From: QZLE01 sp033852075
Lineage (GTDB): Bacteria > Pseudomonadota > Gammaproteobacteria > QZLD01
Direction of reading: 5' to 3'
NCBI GenBank assembly: GCA_033852075.1
Contig: JAWSVC010000006.1
Location: 1-64,000 of the forward strand
Length of the DNA stretch: 64,000 nucleotides
Positions 42,294-51,293 of this stretch are shown in pieces. Position 1 is the stretch's first letter. Every line of letters begins with the position of its first letter. Both the position numbers and the translations under genes were made by a program. The notes below the pieces were generated by a model. That model made no database searches. It was not told where the DNA came from and saw nothing but the letters and a program-made list of their open reading frames with translations.

Positions 42294-43543
42294 GTGAAAG
42301 AAGAACCTATAAAATGAACTTTGGTCCGCAGCATCCGGCTGCGCATGGGGTTCTGCGTCTTATTATCGAACTCGATGGTGAAGAGATTCTGGAAACCGAT
42401 ACCCATATCGGTTTTTTGCACCGTAGTATCGAAAAGATAATGGAGTCTCGTCCTTACGACCAGAATACTCCGTACTTCGATCGTATGGATTATTTTTCGA
42501 TGATGGCCAATGAGCATGGTTATGTTCTAGCGATTGAAAAACTTTTGGGAATCGAGGTTCCCAAGCGTGCGCAGTATATTCGCGTAATGTTTGCCGAGAT
42601 CACCCGTTTGATGAATCATCTGTTATGGCTTGGTGCTCACGGTTTGGATGTTGGTGCAATGAGCATGATGCTTTATTGTCTGCGCGAAAGGGAAGACCTT
42701 TTTGATATGTACGAGGCAGTGTCTGGTGCCAGAATGCATGCTAACTATTTTTGTGTCGGTGGTGTACAGAATGACTTGCCGGATACTATGCCTAAATACG
42801 AGCCTTCGAAACGTCGCAGCAAGAAAGATCTAAAAAGGCTGAATGCTGCGCGTCAGGGGTCTTTGCTCGATTTTATCGAAGATTTCTGCACGCGCTTTCC
42901 TGCATATGTTGATGATTACGAAACCTTGCTTACAGAAAACAGAATCTGGAAGCAGCGTCTGGTTGGTATTGGTGTGGTTTCAGCAGAGAGAGCGATTGAG
43001 CTTGGTTTTACCGGGGCGATGTTACGTGCCTCTGGCGTTGAATGGGATCTGCGTAAAAAACAGCCTTATGAAGTATATGATGAGCTGGAATTTGATATCC
43101 CGGTTGGCAAGGTTGGTGATTGTTACGACCGATATTTGGTGCGCGTAGAAGAGATGCGTCAGTCAACACGTATAATCAAGCAGTGTATTAAATGGCTACG
43201 AGAGAATCAGGGGCCGGTAATTGCTGATAATCATAAGATAACATCGCCGGCGCGTGAGTATGTTAAGAGTGATATGGAAGCGCAGATTCATCACTTTAAG
43301 ATTAAGACCGAAGGTTATTGTGTGCCGGCAGGCGAGGCCTATGTTCCAACAGAGCATCCAAAAGGCGAGTTTGGTGCCTATGTGATTTCTGATGGAGCTA
43401 ATAAGCCGTATCGCGTTAAGGTGCGTCCACCAGGGTTTGTGCATTTGGCAGCGCTGGACGAGATGACTCGCGGGCATCTGTTAGCCGATATGGTTACCGT
43501 TATCGGTTCGATTGATGTGGTATTTGGTGAGGTGGACCGATGA
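42290..43543 (+). CDS. nuoD: NADH-quinone oxidoreductase subunit D
   Basis: NuoD forms part of the quinone-binding site with NuoB. The 417-residue protein has GPQHPAAHGVLRLI near residue 12, HIGFLHRSIEKI, DRMDYFSMM, and the C-terminal PPGFVHLAALDEMTRGHLLAD and GSIDVVFGEVDR. Length is normal for the separate subunit. It overlaps nuoC and nuoE by four bases each, so translation is coupled. Confidence 0.98.
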   Translation: MSERRTYKMNFGPQHPAAHGVLRLIIELDGEEILETDTHIGFLHRSIEKIMESRPYDQNTPYFDRMDYFSMMANEHGYVLAIEKLLGIEVPKRAQYIRVMFAEITRLMNHLLWLGAHGLDVGAMSMMLYCLREREDLFDMYEAVSGARMHANYFCVGGVQNDLPDTMPKYEPSKRRSKKDLKRLNAARQGSLLDFIEDFCTRFPAYVDDYETLLTENRIWKQRLVGIGVVSAERAIELGFTGAMLRASGVEWDLRKKQPYEVYDELEFDIPVGKVGDCYDRYLVRVEEMRQSTRIIKQCIKWLRENQGPVIADNHKITSPAREYVKSDMEAQIHHFKIKTEGYCVPAGEAYVPTEHPKGEFGAYVISDGANKPYRVKVRPPGFVHLAALDEMTRGHLLADMVTVIGSIDVVFGEVDR

Positions 43544-44022
43544 CCTTTTTAAGAGAAGATTTAAGACCCAGGATTGACTCCATTTTAGCCAAGTATCCGG
43601 CGGACCAGCGCCAAGCTGCGTTGATTCCGGTTTTGCATATCGCGCAGGAAGAAAATGGCGGGCACCTGACCAAAGAGATTCTGCATGAGATTGCTGAATA
43701 TATTCAGATTCCACCAATTGCAGCGTTTGAAGCGGCTTCTTTTTATTCCATGTTCGAACTGGAACCGGTTGGTAAATACGTGATTAATGTCTGTACCAAT
43801 GTGTCGTGTATGTTGCGTGGTGCGGAAGAGATTGTTGCTGCAATGGAGCAGCATCTTGGAATCAAATTGGGTGAAACCACTGCCGATGGAAAGATTACCA
43901 TGAAGGTGGAAGAGGAATGCCTTGCAGCATGTAGCCGTGGCCCGGTGATGACCATTAATGGCGAGTATTATGAAAGGTTAACCCCTGAGTTGGCGGTAGA
44001 GATTTTGAAGGGGTTGGAGTGA
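43540..44022 (+). CDS. nuoE: NADH-quinone oxidoreductase subunit E
   Basis: NuoE carries the [2Fe-2S] cluster N1a in the NADH-oxidising module. The 160-residue protein has the ligand set CTNVSC and, later, CLAACSRGP. It overlaps nuoD by four bases. Uniquely in this operon, it is separated from the next gene, nuoF, by 513 bases of dispersed palindromes; elsewhere the two genes normally lie adjacent. Confidence 0.97.
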   Translation: MTFLREDLRPRIDSILAKYPADQRQAALIPVLHIAQEENGGHLTKEILHEIAEYIQIPPIAAFEAASFYSMFELEPVGKYVINVCTNVSCMLRGAEEIVAAMEQHLGIKLGETTADGKITMKVEEECLAACSRGPVMTINGEYYERLTPELAVEILKGLE

Positions 44023-44535
44023 TGAAGTTGCTTTCAAAAATCATGAATTTTTCAAGCTCCCTGAGCCCTTCGGCTACGCTCAGGATGAACCAAGGCCAAG
44101 GGTCAAGAAAAATTAGTGAAAGTAAGCTTTTTTCCTCGCTCCCAAACTCCAGTTTGGTAGCGCATGTTTATGAGGATATGTATGCATTCCCAACGAGGAC
44201 GTTGGGAACGAGAAATGCCCGTACCAAATTCCGTCATTCCCGCGAAGGCGGGAATCCATATGGTGGGCAATGCCCGCACTGCAAATTGTATCGTCATACC
44301 GGCGAAGGCCGGTATCCAGAAAAGTCTTTGCTGTGTATAGAGTTGGATGCCGGCCTTCGCCGGCATGACGTATTATTTCCCTCGCTCCCAAACTCCAGTT
44401 TGGTAGCGCATGCTGAACAGAAAGATAGTATGCATTCCCAGGCAGAGCCTGGGAACGAGAAAAAACTCCTCGATACAAAGTGGCTTCGACTACGCTCAGC
44501 CGACTTGTATCTTGGCAGAATCGGAGGGCATGTAA
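44023..44535. repeat. Cluster of palindromic repeats between nuoE and nuoF
   Basis: At least six repeat units are packed here: GAGCCCTTCGGCTACGCTCAGG near 44060 (in two parts); CCCAAACTCCAGTTTGG with CCAACGAGGACGTTGGGAAC at 44135-44216; CATTCCCGCG and GGCGGGAATCC at 44233-44258; CATACCGGCG and GGCCGGTATCC at 44292-44319; the inverted GGATGCCGGCC and CGCCGGCATGACG at 44341-44370; and a second CCCAAACTCCAGTTTGG with CCCAGGCAGAGCCTGGG at 44381-44465. A frame across them is not a gene. Confidence 0.9.
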
Positions 44536-45807
44536 ATGACAAATAGCATCTGTTTTACAACCCTTGAATTCGACCAGCCGTGGACTCTGGAAAACTACGA
44601 AAAGGTTGGCGGCTATCAGGCATTGCGTAAGATCGTAGAAGAAAAACTAACTCCGCAACAGGTTATAGATATAGTAATCGAATCCGGCCTGCGTGGTCGT
44701 GGTGGTGCCGGCTTCCCAACCGGACGTAAGTGGAGTTTTATCGACCAGAACGATGGCAAGACTCACTATCTGGTTTGTAACTCGGATGAGAGTGAGCCTG
44801 GAACCTGTAAAGACCGTGATATTCTGCGTTTTAATCCGCATGCGGTTGTCGAAGGGATGATTATTGCCGGATACGCAATTGGTGCCAAGGTTGGTTATAA
44901 CTACCTGCGTGGTGAGTTTCATCATGAGCCACTGCATAGATTTGAAGATGCGCTTAAAGAGGCGCAAGCAAAGGGTTATCTTGGCGATAATATCCTTGGT
45001 AGCGATATCAGTTTTACTATTCATGCGCATATTGGTGCCGGTGCTTATGTGTGTGGAGAGGAGAGCGCTCTGTTAGAATCTCTCGAAGGCAAACAAGGCC
45101 GTCCAAGATTCAAGCCCCCATTTCCTGCGCAAAAAGGTTTGTTTGGTTGCCCAACCATTATCAATAATGCCGAGAGTCTGGCTTCGGTTCCGGCGATTAT
45201 CCGCAATGGCCCCGTTTGGTTTAATAAGCTTGGTGTGCATGGCAATCCTGGTGAAAAGATATTTTCGGTTTCCGGGCATGTAGAAAAACCGGGTAATTTT
45301 GAGATTCCTTTAGGAACCGAGTTTTTTGATTTGCTGGAGATGGCCGGTGGCGTTACCAAAGGGCGTAAATTAAAGGCGGTTATTCCCGGAGGCTCTTCAA
45401 CCGTAATCCTTCCAGTAGATAAGCTGGATGGGATGCGCATGGATTATGAGGACATTGCCGAGCGTGGTTCTGCCCTTGGTTCCGGTGCCGTGATTGTAAT
45501 CGATGATTCAACCTGTATGGTTAAACTGCTACGTCGTATCGTACGTTTTTATTACAAAGAGAGTTGCGGGCAATGCACTCCATGCCGTGAAGGTGTGGGT
45601 TGGATGTATCGTATTTTGGGACGTATTCTTGAATCGGATGCAACCAGTAAAGATATCGAACTATTAGAATCGGTTGCGACCAATATTAAAGGTCGAACCG
45701 TGTGTGCCTTTGGCGAGGCCGCTGCAACTCCGGTTCTTAGTTTCTTAACCCATTTTCGCGAAGAATTTGAGGCGAAGATAAAAACTGAAGATGTGGCGGA
45801 GGCGTAG
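44536..45807 (+). CDS. nuoF: NADH-quinone oxidoreductase subunit F
   Basis: NuoF binds NADH and FMN and carries cluster N3. The 423-residue protein has the NADH/FMN loop RGRGGAGFPTGRKW near residue 55, the FMN-binding GAGAYVCGEESALLESLEG near 165, and the 4Fe-4S ligands CGQCTPCREG near 340 with a later Cys in TVCAFG. A CGGAGG ribosome-binding site is retained at the end of the repeat cluster, so translation does not depend on nuoE. nuoG follows after three bases. Confidence 0.98.
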   Translation: MTNSICFTTLEFDQPWTLENYEKVGGYQALRKIVEEKLTPQQVIDIVIESGLRGRGGAGFPTGRKWSFIDQNDGKTHYLVCNSDESEPGTCKDRDILRFNPHAVVEGMIIAGYAIGAKVGYNYLRGEFHHEPLHRFEDALKEAQAKGYLGDNILGSDISFTIHAHIGAGAYVCGEESALLESLEGKQGRPRFKPPFPAQKGLFGCPTIINNAESLASVPAIIRNGPVWFNKLGVHGNPGEKIFSVSGHVEKPGNFEIPLGTEFFDLLEMAGGVTKGRKLKAVIPGGSSTVILPVDKLDGMRMDYEDIAERGSALGSGAVIVIDDSTCMVKLLRRIVRFYYKESCGQCTPCREGVGWMYRILGRILESDATSKDIELLESVATNIKGRTVCAFGEAAATPVLSFLTHFREEFEAKIKTEDVAEA

Positions 45808-45810
45808 ATT

Positions 45811-47622
45811 ATGGTGGAAGCAATAAATAATCAAATAACAATATACGTCGATGGTGAAGCGATTCAGACTGAGCAAGGCGCTATGCTTTTAAATGCGATT
45901 GATGCTGCAGGGTTAGGTGAGCGTGTTCCGCGCATGTGTCATCACAAAGAATTATTTCCGGCCGGGAACTGCCGTGTCTGTGTGGTTGAGATCGACGGTA
46001 TTCCAAATACTGTGCCTTCCTGCCATACTCCTGTGACCGAAGGGATGAAGGTATTTACATCTACTGAAAAGGTTGTTGCTGCACGTCAGGCTGTTATCGA
46101 ATTTATGCTTATTAATCACCCGCTAGATTGTCTGGTTTGTGACCAGGGGGGTGACTGTGAATTGCAGGATATGGTGTATCAGTTTGGTGCCGACCATTCC
46201 CGTTATCAGGAAAGAAAGGTTGATAAAAAACCGGAAGATATCAGTCCGTTCATTGCGGTTAATGCCAATCGCTGCATCAAGTGTATGCGTTGCGTGCGCT
46301 TTCTGGAAGAGGTTTCCGGTCAGCGTGAATTGGGTATGCTTAATCGTGGTGAGGACTGCAAGATATCCTCTTTCTTTGATGAAAATGTGGTCTCAAAATT
46401 ATCCGGCAATGTTATCGATATCTGCCCGGTTGGTGCGCTGTTACCAAAGAGCGCAACTCATAAGGTCAGGGCGTGGGAGCTGGAACGTACAGAGTCGGTA
46501 TCTCCATACGATGCGCTTGGAACCAATATCTATATAAATAGCTTTGATAATAAGGTTATCAAAATTACCCCAAGAGAAAACTCTGAAATTAATGGTAGCT
46601 GGATTTCAGACCAGGATCGTTTTGGATTTTTAGATCTGCAGGATAGGGTAGAGCAGCCTGTGGTTAAAGGTGAGGTAACCCCTTGGGAGCAGGTGCAGCA
46701 AGATTTAGGTGACATATTTGCCGATACTGAAAAATCTACGTTGTTTATGGTGGCGCCAACGGCAACTGTAGAGCAGATGCTTGCGGTAGAAAATCTGGCT
46801 GCAGCAATGCCAAATGCCGTGATAGATTATTGTCTGCCGCAACTAGAATCAAGCTATCTGCCAGTTCTTGGCATGGATATCAAACAGCTGCAGCAGGCGG
46901 ATCTAGTGATTGTTGCCGGCGGCTCTTTGGATAATGACCTGCCGGTTCTTGGTGCAAGGTTAAGGAAGGACTCCGTGCCAGTGGTGATGGTTGACCCGGA
47001 AAATCCGGATGCTGGTTTGTTACAAGGTGTTGAGAATCCAGTGCTGTTATTTGGTAAAGGCCTGCTTGATAACGGTTCGGTACAGGAAAAAAATGCATCT
47101 GAACTGCGTGATAACTTACAACAGGTATTTGCTCATCCTAACTTAAAAGTTGGTGATATTAGTGGCGCTGCTAATTCTGTTGCTGCTGCGATTTTGCAGT
47201 CGTTAAGATCTAATCAGAATGAGGCAAAATCCTTCAATAATGTTGTATTGATTGGCGGAATAAATGACGGGATTGCAGCTGAAAAGTTAGATCTTATTAA
47301 GAGCGCCAAAAATGTGATTGCTATGTTGCCAACTCATGATGCACAGGCAGAGCTATTTTCAAATGTTATTCTGCCGATTCCTGCATGGACAGAAGTTGCC
47401 GGTTCTTTTGTGAACATGGCATTGGATTGGCAGTGTTTTAAAGCGGCAGTTAAGGCGCCGGATACCACAAGAGAGATCGAACAGATCTGCGCAATGATTG
47501 CTAAGGCTGCAAAGGTATTTATCACCAGAAAAATTACTGAGGATAAGTTTGCCCAAGAACTGGAAAAAGTGCGGTTAAAACAGGTTGAAACAGAGCAGAG
47601 TAGAGACGGGAGTGCACAATGA
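45811..47622 (+). CDS. nuoG: NADH-quinone oxidoreductase subunit G, short form
   Basis: NuoG is the largest peripheral subunit with up to four Fe-S clusters. The N-terminus has the [2Fe-2S] ligands (MCHHKELF, GNCRVC, PSCHTPV), the HPLDCLVCDQGGDCELQD set, CIKCMRC, and CPVGALLPKS. The molybdopterin-oxidoreductase-like part follows from about residue 220. The product is 603 residues, well short of the 780-910 of many gammaproteobacterial NuoG. The missing length comes from the C-terminal part, and the frame is open without visible lesion. It overlaps nuoH by four bases. Confidence 0.95.
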   Translation: MVEAINNQITIYVDGEAIQTEQGAMLLNAIDAAGLGERVPRMCHHKELFPAGNCRVCVVEIDGIPNTVPSCHTPVTEGMKVFTSTEKVVAARQAVIEFMLINHPLDCLVCDQGGDCELQDMVYQFGADHSRYQERKVDKKPEDISPFIAVNANRCIKCMRCVRFLEEVSGQRELGMLNRGEDCKISSFFDENVVSKLSGNVIDICPVGALLPKSATHKVRAWELERTESVSPYDALGTNIYINSFDNKVIKITPRENSEINGSWISDQDRFGFLDLQDRVEQPVVKGEVTPWEQVQQDLGDIFADTEKSTLFMVAPTATVEQMLAVENLAAAMPNAVIDYCLPQLESSYLPVLGMDIKQLQQADLVIVAGGSLDNDLPVLGARLRKDSVPVVMVDPENPDAGLLQGVENPVLLFGKGLLDNGSVQEKNASELRDNLQQVFAHPNLKVGDISGAANSVAAAILQSLRSNQNEAKSFNNVVLIGGINDGIAAEKLDLIKSAKNVIAMLPTHDAQAELFSNVILPIPAWTEVAGSFVNMALDWQCFKAAVKAPDTTREIEQICAMIAKAAKVFITRKITEDKFAQELEKVRLKQVETEQSRDGSAQ

Positions 47623-48695
47623 TTATGGAATACTATCATCAGGCCGTTGCATGGTTGTATACGCTACCGGTTCCTGCTGAGATAATTACTATTGCACTAA
47701 TCTTGTTAAAGATATCTATAATCGTAGGTGTGTTACTAGGCGGTGTATCTTATCTGACTCTGGCAGAAAGAAGAGTTATCGGAGCCATGCAGGCGCGTAT
47801 CGGCCCAAATCGAGTCGGCCCATTTGGAATCTTTCAACCGATTGCCGATGGCATCAAGGCGTTGTTTAAAGAGATAAATGTACCAAGTGCCAGTGACAAA
47901 GTGGTGTTCTATATCGCGCCGATATTGGCTATTGCTCCAGCGCTTGCAGCATGGGCAACGGTTCCATTCGCCAAAGATTTTGGTCTTGTCGACCTTAACG
48001 TTGGTCTTTTGTATATCCTCGCTATGAGTTCTATCGGAGTGTACGGTGTAATCTTTGCTGGTTGGGCATCCAACTCCCGTTATGCAACCCTAAGCGCTAT
48101 GCGTGCAGCAGCGCAGATGATCTCGTATGAACTAGCGATGGGATTTGGCTTGCTTGGAGTGGTTTTGGCAAGTGGTAGCCTTAATCTACGTGAAATCGTA
48201 ATGGCGCAGGAGGGTGGCTTCTGGAACTGGTATTGGATACCTCTGTTCCCGTTATTAGTTGTATATTTTATTGCCGGTGTTGCCGAAACTAATCGTGCTC
48301 CATTCGACGTAGTAGAAGGGGAATCAGAGATCGTAACTGGTTTTATGGTTGAATATTCCGGTATGACCTTCGCCATGTTTTTTATGGCTGAATATGCCAA
48401 TATGATTCTGATTTCAGTATTAACAACCATCCTGTTTCTGGGCGGTTGGATGTCACCATTTGCAGGTATTCCGGTGTTGGGTGATATCTTTGATTTTGTC
48501 CCGGGGATTGTTTGGCTTTTTGCCAAGAGCGGGATCTTCCTGTTTATCTACCTGTGGATTCGCTCCACATTTCCGCGCTATAGATATGACCAGATTATGC
48601 AGCTGGGTTGGAAGGTACTTATTCCAATTTCGTGTGTATGGGTGGTAGTGGTTTGTGGGTTTAAACTAATTGGTTTTGGGCCTTGGTTTGCGTAA
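47619..48695 (+). CDS. nuoH: NADH-quinone oxidoreductase subunit H
   Basis: NuoH is the membrane subunit that helps form the quinone chamber. The 358-residue protein has eight or more transmembrane helices, the signature AERRVIGAMQARIGPNRVGP near residue 50, the acidic loop AETNRAPFDVVEGESEIVTG near 225, and RSTFPRYRYDQIMQLGWK near the C-terminus. The start ATG overlaps the nuoG stop. No nuoI follows: the next genes are unrelated, so nuoI-N must lie elsewhere if the complex is whole. Confidence 0.97.
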   Translation: MIMEYYHQAVAWLYTLPVPAEIITIALILLKISIIVGVLLGGVSYLTLAERRVIGAMQARIGPNRVGPFGIFQPIADGIKALFKEINVPSASDKVVFYIAPILAIAPALAAWATVPFAKDFGLVDLNVGLLYILAMSSIGVYGVIFAGWASNSRYATLSAMRAAAQMISYELAMGFGLLGVVLASGSLNLREIVMAQEGGFWNWYWIPLFPLLVVYFIAGVAETNRAPFDVVEGESEIVTGFMVEYSGMTFAMFFMAEYANMILISVLTTILFLGGWMSPFAGIPVLGDIFDFVPGIVWLFAKSGIFLFIYLWIRSTFPRYRYDQIMQLGWKVLIPISCVWVVVVCGFKLIGFGPWFA

Positions 48696-48718
48696 AAATT
48701 AAGTAATTGGGGAAAAAT

Positions 48719-48997
48719 ATGAAAAGAATAATATCCTTACTGATAGCCTTATTCACAGTTAATTATGCCTTAGCAGCATTGCCTCCGCAGTATCAAAACG
48801 TAAACGATTTGGATGTTATGGTGGATTATATAAAGAAACATCCGGAAGTCGCATCTACATTGAAATCGATAGAGCTTATAGAATATACAATTTATTATGG
48901 CGACGGATGTAAGGTGGTATTTAACCGGAAGCCATCAACAAAACCAGGCCCTGCTGCTCCTTTAGAGTTCAGGGAATCAAATTGTGTAATAAAATAA
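48719..48997 (+). CDS. Small periplasmic hypothetical protein
   Basis: This 92-residue product has a signal peptide (MKRIISLLIALFTVNYALA) and a small domain with two Cys residues (GDGCKVVF and ESNCVIK) that could form a disulfide. The ATG at 48719 behind GGGG is preferred to an in-frame TTG upstream. It lies 23 bases after nuoH in the place where nuoI would be expected, but shares no similarity with complex I proteins. No family recognised. Confidence 0.65.
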   Translation: MKRIISLLIALFTVNYALAALPPQYQNVNDLDVMVDYIKKHPEVASTLKSIELIEYTIYYGDGCKVVFNRKPSTKPGPAAPLEFRESNCVIK

Positions 48998-49123
48998 ATT
49001 ATGTCACAAAGGCCGGCATTCAGTTTCTTTGCTTTTATTCTTAGAGATGGGATTCTGGATCTCACACTTCGTGTTGTTCGGAATGACTTGGGTTCTGTAT
49101 TGAATTTTATTTCAGTATGTAGA

Positions 49124-49147
49124 TTGGGTTAGCGAAGCTTAACCCAA
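49124..49147. repeat. Palindrome before the MATE pump gene
   Basis: TTGGGTTAGC and GCTTAACCCAA are nearly perfect arms around GAA. It lies in the 250-base gap after the small periplasmic protein, which also holds an AAGGCCGGCATTCAG repeat trace at about 49009. Confidence 0.75.
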
Positions 49148-49247
49148 CACAAATACTAATTTTAAAAAACCATATTGCTATTTTAAATCTGCTATGTTTA
49201 AGTGGATTATTCCCTATCTATTTTTGTAAATATCAGGTGGAGCTGAA

Positions 49248-50663
49248 GTGGTCAGAAAACCAAGAAAATCCAAAAGAAATGACCATGTCTTAACGGCTCC
49301 AATTAAGCCATTGCTTATTAAAATGACCTTGCCGAGTATCTTTGGCTTACTGGGGATAATGTCATTTAATGTTGTTGATACCTATTTTGTTGCCAAGATC
49401 GGAACCGTCCAGCTTGCTGCTATCTCATTTACCTTTCCAATAGTATTGATTGTTAATAGCCTTAGTCTGGGGATAGGTATTGGTGTTATGGCTCTATTCT
49501 CTAAGGCCTTTGGTAAAGGGGATAGAAATCAGGAGTGCAAACTTGCAACGGCCAGTTTACTGCTTGGATTACTACTGACGGTCATCATCACTATCTTCGG
49601 TTTGCTTACGATAGAACCGGTTTTCAAATTGCTGGGAGCAACCGATGAAGTGCTGCCATATATCAAAGAATATATGTTGATTTGGTATCTTGGCTCAGTA
49701 TTTATGGTTGTACCAATGATAGGCGACCATATTTTGCGGGGGCTGGGGGATATGAAGACCCCATCTTATGTGATGTTAACCAGCTCGATTACCAATATTA
49801 TTCTGGACCCAATCTTGATATTTGGGATTGGATTTATCCCTGCAATGGGGATAAAGGGTGCTGCAATAGCAACTGTTTTTTCTAGAATGATTACAACGGT
49901 AGTTTCTTTATACGTGCAGATCTGGCGTGAGGATCTGATTATGTTTCGCGGTACTAGTCTTAAAATATTGGTGGCTGAGTTTAAATCAATATTATTTATT
50001 GGAATGCCAAATGCTTTGATTCGCATGATTCCTCCGGTAGCAACGGCATTTTTTACTGCGATATTGGCCAGATTTGGAATTGAAACGGTTGCCGGTTATG
50101 GTGTAGCTGCGCGTATTGAGATGTTCTTTTTGGTTATTATTATTGCCATGAGTGTTACCGCATCGGTGTTTATTGGTCAGAACCTTGGGGCTGGTAAGAT
50201 AGAACGGGTTAATCAAGGTCTTTCTATTATGCGCAAATTTTCTATCATTTATGGTGTAGTCGCCTTTTTGATTCTTGCTCCATTTGGTGGGTTTCTGGGA
50301 AGTCTATTTGATTCAAATCCTGAGGTATTCAAGGTGGTTGCAGAATATATGCTTATTGTACCTCTGGGATTTGGAATGCTTTCATTTATTCAGATAGGGA
50401 TCTCTGTATTGAATGTGGCGCATAAGCCATTGCATGCAGGGTTATTGTCATTGCTTCATTTGTTTGTTATTAACTTGCCATTGGCATTTTTATTATCTGG
50501 ATACTTAGGTGCTAAAGGTGTGTTTATCTCGATTTGTATATCTATATGTATCAGTGGAATAATTGCGTATTTCATTACCGATAAAACCATAAAAAAAGAG
50601 ATTGTCGATATCGCAGAAAGGGATTTTTCGTCTATTACTTGCATTGAAGATTACGAAGGATAA
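49248..50663 (+). CDS. MATE-family multidrug efflux protein
   Basis: MATE proteins export cationic drugs in exchange for Na+ or H+. The 471-residue protein starts at a GTG preceded by AGGTGGAG. It has about 12 transmembrane helices in two MatE halves: LLIKMTLPSIFGLLGIMSFNVVDTY, split near residue 20-45, begins the first; LFIGMPNALIRMIPPVATAFF near 250 begins the second. The RGLGDMKTPSYVM and IGQNLGAGK motifs are typical. The substrate is unknown. It stands alone, unlinked to a regulator. Confidence 0.92.
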   Translation: MVRKPRKSKRNDHVLTAPIKPLLIKMTLPSIFGLLGIMSFNVVDTYFVAKIGTVQLAAISFTFPIVLIVNSLSLGIGIGVMALFSKAFGKGDRNQECKLATASLLLGLLLTVIITIFGLLTIEPVFKLLGATDEVLPYIKEYMLIWYLGSVFMVVPMIGDHILRGLGDMKTPSYVMLTSSITNIILDPILIFGIGFIPAMGIKGAAIATVFSRMITTVVSLYVQIWREDLIMFRGTSLKILVAEFKSILFIGMPNALIRMIPPVATAFFTAILARFGIETVAGYGVAARIEMFFLVIIIAMSVTASVFIGQNLGAGKIERVNQGLSIMRKFSIIYGVVAFLILAPFGGFLGSLFDSNPEVFKVVAEYMLIVPLGFGMLSFIQIGISVLNVAHKPLHAGLLSLLHLFVINLPLAFLLSGYLGAKGVFISICISICISGIIAYFITDKTIKKEIVDIAERDFSSITCIEDYEG

Positions 50664-50737
50664 CTAGTAAATAGATTTGTATAAATTCATTTCTTATACT
50701 TTAAATATTATCGGACTCAAAAAATGGGAATCATGCT

Positions 50738-51184
50738 ATGCCTTTTGAAAATATCGATTTTTCAAAAAAATCTATTTTGATAGTAGATGATATGATTCCT
50801 ACAAGGGAATTGCTGAGGTCGTTATTTCAAAGAGCCGGGTTTGGATATGTGTCTGCGGCTGGGGATGGGATCGAGGCTATGGATATTTTAAATACAATCT
50901 ATTTTGATATTGTACTTTCTGATTGGATTATGCCGAATATGGGTGGGCTACGATTATTAGAGCATTTAAGGGAAAGTGAAGATTTCAAAGATATTCTATT
51001 TTTGATGGTTACAAATAATTCAGATAAAGAGGACGTGATGCAGGCTGTAGAGCACCATGTCGATGGCTATGTTGTTAAGCCATTTTCACCCAGAATCCTA
51101 TTGCATCAAGTGGCTGAAGCGCTGACAAAACAAACCCGTTTTAGAAATAATATAAAGCTAAATCAAACTAATCCGGTTGAATAA
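50738..51184 (+). CDS. Single-domain response regulator (CheY-like)
   Basis: The 148-residue protein is a receiver domain with a short C-terminal extension. The acid pocket is VDDM (Asp17, Asp18), the phosphorylated Asp62 is in VLSDWIMPNMGG, Thr92 is in MVTNN, and Lys114 is in VVKPF. There is no output domain, so it acts by protein contact, as CheY does. No kinase is adjacent; the hybrid kinase at 52688 and the ChpA-like protein at 60717 are in the same window but in other transcription units. Which kinase phosphorylates it is not visible. Confidence 0.93.
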   Translation: MPFENIDFSKKSILIVDDMIPTRELLRSLFQRAGFGYVSAAGDGIEAMDILNTIYFDIVLSDWIMPNMGGLRLLEHLRESEDFKDILFLMVTNNSDKEDVMQAVEHHVDGYVVKPFSPRILLHQVAEALTKQTRFRNNIKLNQTNPVE

Positions 51185-51187
51185 TTT

Positions 51188-51218
51188 TTGTAAATAGATC
51201 CCAGTTTTCATGTATAAT
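51188..51218 (+). promoter_or_regulatory. Possible fabI promoter
   Basis: A perfect TATAAT at 51213-51218 is followed by GCGCG and preceded by a weak TTGTAA 19 bases upstream. It lies 76 bases before the fabI start. Confidence 0.45.
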
Positions 51219-51293
51219 GCGCGTCTTGTTATTTTTTATTCTTTTTAGGGTATAAAAAATAAGCTACGAATTAACCAATGATAGGGAACTAAA

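Noticed and set aside
44019..44546. Open frames across the nuoE-nuoF gap on both strands
   Set aside because: The encoded text is translated palindromic repeats with no domain or ribosome-binding site.
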